Made by a program: the position numbers and the translations under genes | Source of the DNA: Dehalococcoidia bacterium | Lineage (GTDB): Bacteria > Chloroflexota > Dehalococcoidia > Lucifugimonadales > UBA3495 | Reading direction: 5' to 3' | Assembly: GCA_002724585.1 (NCBI GenBank) | Contig: PBPE01000033.1 | Coordinates: forward strand, 1-44,227 | DNA length: 44,227 bases | Notes under the pieces: generated by a model | Told to the model about the DNA's origin: nothing | What the model saw: the letters and a program-made list of their open reading frames with translations, nothing else | The model's database searches: none | Shown: piece by piece, positions 1 through 8,384 of the stretch | Numbering within the stretch: the stretch's first letter is position 1 | How the letters are laid out: each line of letters starts with the position of its first letter

Positions 1-573
1 TGATATACGGTCACCAGTATATTGCAGCAAAAAGGTATTACTCGACCCAATAAGTCTAGGTAATTGCCAACAACTCCCATCTGCAGGTATCAATCCACGT
101 GACACGAATGCTTCTGAAAATTCTGATTTCTCAGAAGCTATTCTAATATCACATGCCAGAGCCAATCCCATCCCGGCACCTATCGCATGTCCATTGATAG
201 CCGCAATGGATGGCTTTTGCAGGTTAAACATTCGAAGTACTACCTGCGGCACATCGTACCTAGATGCCTGATTTCTTTGGCCTAGTTTCGCATCCATTAC
301 ACCCCAAGGTAGAGAGCCACTTTGGCTAGATAGTGATTCCTTATCTATTATTCTCTGCCTAAAGTTTCCTACGTTCGCTCCAGAGCAAAATGATGGTTCC
401 GTGCCAGTAATAACTAATACACGTTCTTCAGATGTTTCTTCAAACGAATCCAGCCTATCAACAAGCTGCTTACACATTTCAGTACCTAACGCATTTCTCG
501 TCGCTGAATCATCTAATGTAATTATTAATACACCGGATTTGACCTTTGTATGTATGTATTCATGGTCACTCAT
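1..573 (-). CDS. enoyl-CoA hydratase/isomerase family protein (C-terminus truncated by window edge)
   Basis: Minus-strand translation MSDHEYIHTKVKSGVLIITLDDSATRNALG...FCSGANVGNF...KPSIAAINGHAIGAGMGLALACDIRIASEKSEFSEAFVSRGLIPADG shows crotonase-fold motifs; runs off the left edge. Confidence 0.9.
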   Translation of the reverse strand, partial: MSDHEYIHTKVKSGVLIITLDDSATRNALGTEMCKQLVDRLDSFEETSEERVLVITGTEPSFCSGANVGNFRQRIIDKESLSSQSGSLPWGVMDAKLGQRNQASRYDVPQVVLRMFNLQKPSIAAINGHAIGAGMGLALACDIRIASEKSEFSEAFVSRGLIPADGSCWQLPRLIGSSNTFLLQYTGDRIS

Positions 574-721
574 TGAGATCTTCACCCCCGGCAAATTCGG
601 GTTCAGTGGCAAAAAACTATTTGTGGTAATATTTACCAACCAAGGTCGTTCCAAGGTCGTCCCAAATCAATGGGCACCAGATTAGCACAACTCTAATACA
701 CCTACAACATGGAGAAGACCG

Positions 722-1150
722 ATGCAAAACGGGAATATTACAGCACTACATATAGCGAGAGTAAAAGGCACTCCATCAGATCCAGTGGACACAGCAACGT
801 TAATCGCCGGATCAGGCATAGAAGGTGATAGAAGCTGCAACCCTGAAAATACTAGACAAGTATTAGTCATGGATCAGGAAACTCTAGAGAAATTTGACCT
901 AGACCCAGGGCAGATCAAAGAAAACATCACTACCTCAGGTTTAGACCTAAGCACAACACAATCAGGACAAGTTTTGTTTGTTGGAGACAGCGTAACACTA
1001 GAACTCGTCGGCCCATGCGTGGCATGTGGCAAAATGGATGTTATCCGGCCTGGATTACTGGACGAGATTCAAGGTCAACGAGGGATGTTAGCAGTAGTGA
1101 TAAATGGAGGAGACATTAACGTAGGTGATACCGTACGAATAGAGCCATAA
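722..1150 (+). CDS. MOSC domain-containing protein
   Basis: 142-aa ORF; GIEGDR, VGDSVTLELVGPCVACGKMD and RGMLAVVINGGDINVGDTV are MOSC-type motifs. Confidence 0.8.
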   Translation: MQNGNITALHIARVKGTPSDPVDTATLIAGSGIEGDRSCNPENTRQVLVMDQETLEKFDLDPGQIKENITTSGLDLSTTQSGQVLFVGDSVTLELVGPCVACGKMDVIRPGLLDEIQGQRGMLAVVINGGDINVGDTVRIEP

Positions 1151-1163
1151 TCCTGGAAATCAC

Positions 1164-1210
1164 CCTAGATACACAAAAGGGAGCTTGAAGCTCCCTTTTG
1201 TGTATCTAGG
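1164..1210. terminator. bidirectional intrinsic terminator between convergent MOSC and MmgE/PrpD genes
   Basis: Perfect inverted repeat CCTAGATACACAAAAGGGAGCTT-G-AAGCTCCCTTTTGTGTATCTAGG (23-nt arms) between two convergent stop codons. Confidence 0.85.
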
Positions 1211-1223
1211 TTATGTATTGGGT

Positions 1224-2585
1224 TTATCTTACCAAGGTTTTTCTGATATTCTCCGCCAGATCTGCAACCTGACCAATATCTAGCCACGTGTCAATTGTCT
1301 GATCTACTCGTTCCGAAGACAACGCCAAGCCAGCATTTTTCTTGAACTTATTTTTGATATTTTCTATGCCCCAAGGATTACCATATGCTCCAAGAATATC
1401 TCCCCGAGCAGTTCTATGTTCTATAACACGGCCATCTTTCAAAGTGATTCTGATAGGCAATCCTGGTCCATGATCTGTTAAACCTTCTTCTGCCTTCGCC
1501 ATCACTCTATTTCTCACTTTACCCATCGCATCTTGGATTTTCGGATCGTCTATTTTCTCTTGACTAAAAGTATCAACACTAACTTCACCATCTACCAACG
1601 CTGCAGCGACATTGTACTTTGCACTGAATTTTCCTTTTAGGTCGTCGTCTGGTTCTTCATACAACATCACGATAGATAAAAATGACTGATCCACTTCAGC
1701 GTTCTCTACGTCGTCATAGGTAAAGTCATACTCTCTCATCAAGCTAAACAGACTATCTAACATAGCATGGTTACCGCCGCAACATGGGCATTTTTTGATC
1801 ATTAGCGCATCTTGTACTCTAAATGGTTTCCCCATGTTGGCCGCCATATCATCCAAATCATATATTCCTTCCCCTAGAACAGTAGTGGCAAACCCGAAAG
1901 GATGTTCCAGTATCTGGTCCCCGGAAGTTAAGCCTCGCTGAGCTAGCTGAGCTGCCGTAACACCATCACGACATACCAACCCTGCGTGCAGAGGTTTTGT
2001 CATAGTTCCAAAATTGTGAATTAATCCGCCAGCCATCGACCCGGCTATACCGAGAGCAGTAATAGTTTGACTTTGATCTAATTTTAAGAGCTTACAACAC
2101 GCTGCAGTACATGCGAGACGCCCAATAACTGCGGTAGCATGAAAGCCTTTAGCCATTTGATTATATTTGGTGGTGTGTTGAAGAGCCAATCCTATCTCAC
2201 AGCCAACTACATAAGCCTCCAACAAGTCCTTCCCAGTAGCACCAATATTTTCCCCAAGAGCTAACAAAGCTGGGAAAATAGCGACGGTAGGATGGCCAAA
2301 TCCCCCAAAGTCATCAAAGTCTAAAGCATGCCCCATCGTTCCATTGGCGAGCGCAGCATTTGGCAATGAGGTCATTTCTCCGGAAGATAATATTGTCGCC
2401 TCAGAAGACCCACCCATATCACTCACATATTGTTTTATTATCTCTCCTACTGGTTGCATGGAACCAGCGAGAATAACTCCTAACAAATCAAAACATGACT
2501 CGTTAGCCACTCTTATAGCTTCAGGTGGGATATCTTCGTACGTAGTCTCTACAATCCATTTGGAAATGGTTTCAGTGGCTCCCAT
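1224..2585 (-). CDS. MmgE/PrpD family protein (2-methylcitrate dehydratase-like)
   Basis: 453 aa; NGTMGHALDFDDFG and KGFHATAVIGRLACTAACCKLL are typical of MmgE/PrpD. Confidence 0.9.
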   Translation of the reverse strand: MGATETISKWIVETTYEDIPPEAIRVANESCFDLLGVILAGSMQPVGEIIKQYVSDMGGSSEATILSSGEMTSLPNAALANGTMGHALDFDDFGGFGHPTVAIFPALLALGENIGATGKDLLEAYVVGCEIGLALQHTTKYNQMAKGFHATAVIGRLACTAACCKLLKLDQSQTITALGIAGSMAGGLIHNFGTMTKPLHAGLVCRDGVTAAQLAQRGLTSGDQILEHPFGFATTVLGEGIYDLDDMAANMGKPFRVQDALMIKKCPCCGGNHAMLDSLFSLMREYDFTYDDVENAEVDQSFLSIVMLYEEPDDDLKGKFSAKYNVAAALVDGEVSVDTFSQEKIDDPKIQDAMGKVRNRVMAKAEEGLTDHGPGLPIRITLKDGRVIEHRTARGDILGAYGNPWGIENIKNKFKKNAGLALSSERVDQTIDTWLDIGQVADLAENIRKTLVR

Positions 2586-2744
2586 ATCAGACCTCCATAA
2601 TTAACTAAAATCGATCATACATGATCCGCTATTATATACACTGTTATTACCAATACAAGGTCTTTAATCCGGACACGGAATCCAGCATTAACGCCATGAG
2701 ATCAGGCTTGTAGCGACAATCATGAACGTCTATACTACCGCATC

Positions 2745-3431
2745 ATGGATGAGCATACGAACATATCAGACAATGAATTACTAGAACTTCCTCTATTTCC
2801 ACTTAATAACATTGTATTATTTCCTGGCATGCAGTTGCCGCTGCATATTTTCGAAGAAAGATACAAAACCATGATAAATCATTGTATTGAACATAACACA
2901 CCGTTCGGAATACTGTTGATCAAAGAAGGCCAAGAAGTTGGAGAGCCAGCGGAGCCTTTTACTATAGGAACAAGTACACGTATTACGAATTCCCAGACTT
3001 TACAGGAAGGAAGACTAAATATATCTACCACTGGAGAACGACGTTTTGAACTAATGCGAATTCTTGAGAAAACTCCCTATATGACTGGATTAGTCAGATA
3101 TCTAGACGAGTCATCAGATCCTGTACCACAAAATATTATAGATTCCACGCATCAAGAATTCAGAACTTTTTTAGAGCATCAAGCTACGATAGCGGGGGGA
3201 TGGAATTCCAACGTGATTTTGCCAGATGACGGGCACGAGTTGTGTTTGAGAGTGATATCAGCAATGACCGTAAGCATAGAATTACCGGGAGAACTGCGCC
3301 AGAAACTCCTCGAAACTGCCTCCTATTCTGACCGGCTACAAAAGCTTATCCCCATATTGCGCAGGGGCAACGAGATAATGTCCGAACAGTCAAGAAAAAG
3401 CAATCCCTTCCAAGGGCACCGTTTGAACTAG
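2745..3431 (+). CDS. LON peptidase substrate-binding domain-containing protein
   Basis: LPLFPLNNIVLFPGMQLPLHIFEERYKTMINHCIE...FGILLIKEGQEVG matches the Lon N-terminal domain; no ATPase/protease domain. Confidence 0.9.
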   Translation: MDEHTNISDNELLELPLFPLNNIVLFPGMQLPLHIFEERYKTMINHCIEHNTPFGILLIKEGQEVGEPAEPFTIGTSTRITNSQTLQEGRLNISTTGERRFELMRILEKTPYMTGLVRYLDESSDPVPQNIIDSTHQEFRTFLEHQATIAGGWNSNVILPDDGHELCLRVISAMTVSIELPGELRQKLLETASYSDRLQKLIPILRRGNEIMSEQSRKSNPFQGHRLN

Positions 3432-3479
3432 TTTCCAAAGTATTCAAAATGCAAGGGATTCCATTCCCATCGCCAACAA

Positions 3480-4412
3480 TTACGCTTTAGTCAAATCTCC
3501 ATATAACTTTAAAGCTCCTGATTCAGGAATACAGCCAGAAAATATTTCCGGATGTATCATCTCTGCCATAATCTCCAAACCTGTTACTAATCTTGGCCCT
3601 GATCTGCTAGTGTATGCACTTGCGTCTATTACATAAACTTGATTGTTCATCACAGCTGGTATTGAGTTCCAGCCTTCCTTATTTGCGAGTATCTCCACAT
3701 CTTCCAAACCTCGTTTTACGTCAAAGCCACACGGCATAAAGATTATGATGTCTGGCTCAGACAATAGAATCTCTTGCCAATCTAACTTGAAAGAGCCGGT
3801 ATCCTTATCTCCAAAGCAATTAACGCCTCCGGCTATTTCAACCATCTCAGGAACCCAGTGACCTCCGCACATTAGTGGGTCTACCCATTCTAGTGACAAG
3901 ACCTTGGGCTTGTGTGGTATCAATTCACATTTTGACTTAACACGTTCTATTCTTTCTGACATCAGCCGAGTAATCTCACTAGCCTTGTCTTCTTTGCCAG
4001 TTAAACTACCAACTTTTTTAATGTCCTCAAGAACATCATTAATATATTGTGGGTCTAACGATAATACATGAGGATCTGTTCCGAGTAATGATGACGCCTC
4101 GGCAACCTGCCGAGAAGATATGGCTCAAACTTCACATATAGCCTGAGTTATGAGTAAATCAGGCTCAGAGGCAACGAATACCTCTTCATCTATTTCATAT
4201 ATTCCAAGACCCTGTTCAAGTCTTTCCGATATAACTTGATTGATCTCTCCACTCGTTGGTTCCGTCCCGTCAAACACACTCCTTACTACCCACGGCTTTT
4301 CTTTAGCCCGAAGAGGGAAATCACACTCATGCGTAACCCCTTTTAATTCATCCTCCAGACCCAAAACATATACTATTTCAGTTGCACTAGGTAAAAATGA
4401 ACAAATATTCAT
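3480..4412 (-). CDS. Cobalamin-binding (BtuF-like, COG0614-type) protein with in-frame UGA at 4125..4127; candidate selenoprotein (310 aa with UGA read as Sec)
   Basis: ORF-track pieces 4125..4412 ([33 protein letters not shown]...[11 protein letters not shown]) and 3480..3962 are in the same frame. The 54 codons between them are open: [67 protein letters not shown]... The joined product covers the whole family and the TGA sits at a conserved Cys position (CEVC). Confidence 0.85.
4098..4114 (-). promoter_or_regulatory. candidate bacterial SECIS element for the BtuF-like gene
   Basis: mRNA UGA-GCCAUAUCUU-CUCGGC-AGGUU-GCCGAG: a 6-bp (7 with A-U) GC-rich stem, GGU in the apical loop, 17 nt between UGA and GGU. 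Geometry and loop resemble the E. coli fdhF SECIS. Confidence 0.7.
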
Positions 4413-4484
4413 GAGGACACTTCCTATAGATTAATTTCCATATTACGAGTGGAATACAGCCTTCATTTCAATATATCAGAAAAA

Positions 4485-4519
4485 AACACCGCTCCGGGAG
4501 ATTATCCCAGAACGGTGTT
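4485..4519 (-). terminator. intrinsic terminator for the minus-strand CADD-like gene
   Basis: AACACCG...CGGTGTT stem with GGGA/TCCC inner pairing; plus-strand A-tract gives a U-tract on the minus transcript. Confidence 0.7.
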
Positions 4520-4540
4520 AATCAAGCCAGACTTATCTAT

Positions 4541-5224
4541 CTAGTCAGCAGCATGCATCAGAGTTTGTCGTTTTTGTTCCATACCATCAAGGAATCCCCA
4601 CCATGCCTCCAAGGCTGACTGTAGGGCCATCTCAACTTCAGACCCACAGTCATCTGAGGTATTTGCGATAGCTTCTGCTTCCTTGTCAGAGTGATCTTCG
4701 TCCAATATGCTATGAACTTCAAAGAATTTTAATGATGAAGGATTATCTAACCCGTAAAATTCTTTCAAACCATTCATCTTGTCCAAAGCTATTTCTGGTA
4801 CTTGCGCTTCGTAGGCGTACATCACAGCAAGCCCTTCCTGAAAGGTCCCATTGTCACACGTGTTTGAGTAGGTATCTAACAAATTCTGTGTAGAGGGCAT
4901 AATCTCAGAATATTCGACTTTAGATTTATCCAGTCCTAATCCTGCACAAAAATCTAACCACATAGCTCTATGATTATAATCTCCATGTTCTTCGTCCCAA
5001 AGATTGTCCAATATACTTTGCCGTACTTCTCGATCTTCACATTTCGAATGAATAGCACTTAAATATCGTGGAAAATTAGCTTCAAAGAAATAATATTGCT
5101 CCGCATAAATTTGGAGGTCTTCAATAGTTAATTCTCCCGCCTGCCAAGCTTGGTAATAAGGGTGGAGCAACAAAGACTTTGCCTGTATTCGCTCCTCTAA
5201 TTGCTTGATTAGTGTATTATTCAT
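4541..5224 (-). CDS. TenA/PqqC-superfamily iron-containing protein, CADD-like (putative pABA/folate metabolism)
   Basis: HPYYQAWQAGELTIEDLQIYAEQYYFFEANFPRYLSAIHSKC...WDEEHGDYNHRAMW...MYAYEAQVPEIALDKMNGLKEFYG...FFEVHSILDEDHS resembles the CADD family within the haem-oxygenase-like fold. Confidence 0.75.
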   Translation of the reverse strand: MNNTLIKQLEERIQAKSLLLHPYYQAWQAGELTIEDLQIYAEQYYFFEANFPRYLSAIHSKCEDREVRQSILDNLWDEEHGDYNHRAMWLDFCAGLGLDKSKVEYSEIMPSTQNLLDTYSNTCDNGTFQEGLAVMYAYEAQVPEIALDKMNGLKEFYGLDNPSSLKFFEVHSILDEDHSDKEAEAIANTSDDCGSEVEMALQSALEAWWGFLDGMEQKRQTLMHAAD

Positions 5225-5321
5225 GACCGTGATCCTCCTCTACACACCTACTTTTTTAATATATTTCAATAATACTACACATTCCCAAAAACTAAAAAAT
5301 CGCTTCACAGAGGATCTCTAA

Positions 5322-5777
5322 CTAGTGATTGGTATGATATATTTCTGATGTCACTGTTGTATTGGGGGTTGCCACGGCAACCGAACCATACAGCGGTCAA
5401 CGGCTCTTCCACAATTCAATCAAATTATGAGCCTCATCTTCATCTACGCCCCACATCTCAAAATGAACCCTTACATCATCATAAAGTGTGACTGCACCTT
5501 GTTCCTTTTCAGGGTCTCTGTAGGCTTCCACGCTGACATCCATCCAATTCAACGCAATGCTATCTTGCTTAGCCATCCTCTCCACCATATTTACAGCACA
5601 AGCAGCTATGCCAGCAAAAAATAATTCTCCTGCCCCCACTTCCTCTCCACCAGCATCATCTGCAACCCAATGGTGGTTCCTTGCGTTGCATATCGCACGA
5701 CCGACTGAACCAGTGCTATAACTACGGGACTTATACGCTAAGCTTAATTCTGCCATTTGAGACATCTCCAAAATCAT
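5322..5777 (-). CDS. OsmC family protein with in-frame UGA at 5397..5399; candidate selenoprotein (151 aa with UGA read as Sec)
   Basis: ORF track stops at ...NLIELWKSR*. The frame continues PLYGSVAVATPNTTVTSEIYHTNH-TAG (5322..5324). OsmC proteins carry a second catalytic Cys in an (R)CP[LV]YG[ST] context at exactly this point; the first Cys context FFAGIAACAVNMVERMA is upstream. Confidence 0.85.
5367..5382 (-). promoter_or_regulatory. candidate bacterial SECIS element for the OsmC-like gene
   Basis: mRNA UGA-CCGCUGUAUGGUUC-GGUUGC-CGUG-GCAACC: perfect 6-bp stem starting 14 nt after UGA, G within the first two loop positions. Confidence 0.65.
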
Positions 5778-6031
5778 TCTTTAGATTAAATAGTTGACTA
5801 TGTAAGACAATTCCATACCACACCAACTGATATGACGAACTATATCAGTTTTCCATAATTTTTCTCAATGACATTCAGTCCACATGCTTTATCCAGCTTA
5901 TATTAAATAATACTAAGTATCTTCATATCATATATAATACTCGTATATTCGACCAGAAGATGCAGGAAACGAACAGATTTTTATATAATCCAAGAGTAAT
6001 TAATGATTCTGACAAACTTCAGAGGTGATAA

Positions 6032-7087
6032 TTGGTTGCAAAGGTAGCTATACGATTGGTAGCAGCAATTGTATGCGCGCTGTTGGGCTGGATATTATCC
6101 GGCTATATGGTTTTACCATCCAGCTTCTTTCATCCTGAATGGCCATTAAATCTTGTACTATCAGGTGTCGGGGCTATTATAGGGGCGACAATAGCTCCCT
6201 ATCTCATACTGCGGCCAATTCGATACATAGTAATCACTGTCAACAACTCTCCGGGGTCTATGTTGCTATCAGGTATCCTAGGGTTACTACTAGGACTAAT
6301 AGTTGCATCTCTATTTTCGATCCCGTTCTATACATTGGATGGATGGCCTAAAATCATAATTCCCATGGTTCTCACTGGGACTCTAGGATTGATTGGCATA
6401 TGGATAGGTATACAACGGTCCCGAGATGTTCAAAGCATATTCCCATCTCTAGAAACCGCTAACGCAAGAAGCATGACAAAATCAAATGCATCTACAAAAG
6501 TCCTGGTAGACACCAGCGTGATAATTGACGGCCGAATCGCCGATTTGCTAACCACAGGGTTTATGGAAGCTACTTTTGTCATACCAAGATTCATTTTGGA
6601 TGAACTCAGACACATTGCTGATTCCAGTGATCCACTTCGTCGAAACAGAGGAAGAAGAGGCCTAGAAATACTAGGTAGATTACGCAGGGAAGATCACATA
6701 CAACTAGAAATAATAGACGTGGGTGTCACTGACGGCGTTGAAGTTGATTCTCAATTAGTGCAACTAGCTTTATCAATGAACGCTGGAATACTCACTACAG
6801 ATTACAATTTAAACAGAGTGGCTGACGTACAAGGAGTGCAAGTATTAAATGTAAATGAACTGGCTAACTCTTTAAAAAGCATCGTTCTACCCGGAGAAGA
6901 ACTAGAGGTGCATATCGTCCAAGAAGGAAAAGAAGACGGTCAAGGAGTAGCGTATCTAGATGACGGGACAATGGTTGTAGTTGAAGGAGGTCGACCATAT
7001 GTCGACTCATTTGCATACGTCGCCGTCACCCGAGTACTACAAACAGGAGCAGGACGGATCATTTTTGCTCACCCAACCAGAAAATAA
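6032..7087 (+). CDS. PIN/TRAM domain-containing membrane protein (YacL-like)
   Basis: N-terminal TM segments, then VLVDTSVIIDGRIADLLTTGF...FVIPRFILDELRHIADSSDPLRRNRGRRGLEIL (PIN) and a C-terminal TRAM-like region; sits upstream of ispD. TTG start inferred. Confidence 0.85.
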   Translation: MVAKVAIRLVAAIVCALLGWILSGYMVLPSSFFHPEWPLNLVLSGVGAIIGATIAPYLILRPIRYIVITVNNSPGSMLLSGILGLLLGLIVASLFSIPFYTLDGWPKIIIPMVLTGTLGLIGIWIGIQRSRDVQSIFPSLETANARSMTKSNASTKVLVDTSVIIDGRIADLLTTGFMEATFVIPRFILDELRHIADSSDPLRRNRGRRGLEILGRLRREDHIQLEIIDVGVTDGVEVDSQLVQLALSMNAGILTTDYNLNRVADVQGVQVLNVNELANSLKSIVLPGEELEVHIVQEGKEDGQGVAYLDDGTMVVVEGGRPYVDSFAYVAVTRVLQTGAGRIIFAHPTRK

Positions 7088-7130
7088 ATCAAACCAATGT
7101 GAACAGGACCTCGCAATCAATAATGAATCT

Positions 7131-7811
7131 GTGCCCTCTACTGTTGGCGCAGTTATTGTCGCTGGCGGCCAAAGCACGAGAATGAGTGGCCAAGACAAGA
7201 TATTTATAGATCTGTCAGGCAAGCCTCTAATTTCTTATACTATCCTGCCATTTCAGAAATCTCACGAAATAAAGGAGATAGTGTTAATACTACCTTTACA
7301 GTCTGTAGCAAAAGGAGAAGAGCTTGTTTCACAGCATAAATTCGACAAAGTCAGTGGAGTTTACGCTGGAGGAAATACTAGACAAGAGTCTGTCAGAATC
7401 GGATTGAAATCACTAAATTCATGTGATTGGGTCCTAATACACGACGGTGCGAGGCCATGCGTAAATAGATCTCTAATCAGTGAAGGAATAAAAACAGCCA
7501 AACTAAAAGGGTCCGCTGTAGCGAGCGTACCAGTCACGGATACCATAAAGGTTATATCCGAAGACAGGATTATTCAGGAAACTCCCCCTAGGGATCGCTT
7601 ATGGGCATCGCAAACACCCCAGATTTTCGAATACCTCACCTTAATGGACGCACACGACAGAGCTCCATGTTCTTTCACAGATGACTCATCTCTTCTTGAA
7701 CACCTAGGGTACAATATCACGGTATTTGAAGGCTCCTATTCCAATATTAAGGTCACTACACCAGTTGATATACCCATTGTAGAGTCTATCCTGAAATCCC
7801 AAGATGAATAG
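7131..7811 (+). CDS. ispD: 2-C-methyl-D-erythritol 4-phosphate cytidylyltransferase
   Basis: VGAVIVAGGQSTRMSGQDKIFIDLSGKPLISYTI...VLIHDGARPCV...TPQIF...TDDSSLLEHLG. GTG start at 7131 inferred; the listed start (6981) overlaps the upstream gene. Confidence 0.9.
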   Translation: MPSTVGAVIVAGGQSTRMSGQDKIFIDLSGKPLISYTILPFQKSHEIKEIVLILPLQSVAKGEELVSQHKFDKVSGVYAGGNTRQESVRIGLKSLNSCDWVLIHDGARPCVNRSLISEGIKTAKLKGSAVASVPVTDTIKVISEDRIIQETPPRDRLWASQTPQIFEYLTLMDAHDRAPCSFTDDSSLLEHLGYNITVFEGSYSNIKVTTPVDIPIVESILKSQDE

Positions 7812-7816
7812 ATTTA

Positions 7817-8311
7817 ATGGAAAACATTGTGCAAGATATTTTTAGGGTCGGAATTGGTTTTGACGCCCATCCACTCAGCAAAGACCGAAAGTTAATTATC
7901 GGGGGTGTAACTGTCCCCAACGATACCGGACTTGAAGGCCACAGTGACGGAGATGTTCTAATTCACTCCATCATTGACGCCATACTAGGTGCGAGCAATT
8001 TAGGTGATAAAGGCAGTCATTTTCCATCGACTGATGATGCATATAAAAATATATCAAGTTTGATACTACTCACGAAAACAGCTGATTTACTTACTGATGC
8101 TGATTGGCGGATCTCGAATGTTGATGCTACAATACTCGCGCAAAAACCAAAGCTAGGCACGTTTATAGCCGAAATGCGCGAGCACATAGCTACAGCTTTA
8201 TCAGTATCCTCAGATAAAGTCAGCATAAAAGCTACAACAACGGATTACATGGGATTTATTGGCAGAGAAGAAGGAATCGCATGTTGTTGCATTGTGTCAA
8301 TATCGAGGTAG
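7817..8311 (+). CDS. ispF: 2-C-methyl-D-erythritol 2,4-cyclodiphosphate synthase
   Basis: RVGIGFDAHPLSKDRKLIIGGVTVPNDTGLEGHSDGDVLIHSIIDAILGAS...DKVSIKATTTDYMGFIGREEGIA. Confidence 0.97.
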   Translation: MENIVQDIFRVGIGFDAHPLSKDRKLIIGGVTVPNDTGLEGHSDGDVLIHSIIDAILGASNLGDKGSHFPSTDDAYKNISSLILLTKTADLLTDADWRISNVDATILAQKPKLGTFIAEMREHIATALSVSSDKVSIKATTTDYMGFIGREEGIACCCIVSISR

Positions 8312-8384
8312 AATCTTACCGGTTGCCACTCTATAGTTATCTAGATCGGCAAACCACTAATTAAGCAAGCATAAATTACACCAT

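Noticed and set aside
401-685. 94-aa plus-strand ORF
   Set aside because: Overlaps the minus-strand enoyl-CoA hydratase N-terminus in antisense; no own signature.
3480-4412. BtuF-like gene as a pseudogene or as two separate genes
   Set aside because: Only one stop interrupts an otherwise intact, full-length frame. It sits at a conserved Cys column and is followed by a SECIS-like hairpin; a second independent case lies 1 kb away. Sec is the better explanation, though genome-level Sec machinery must be verified.
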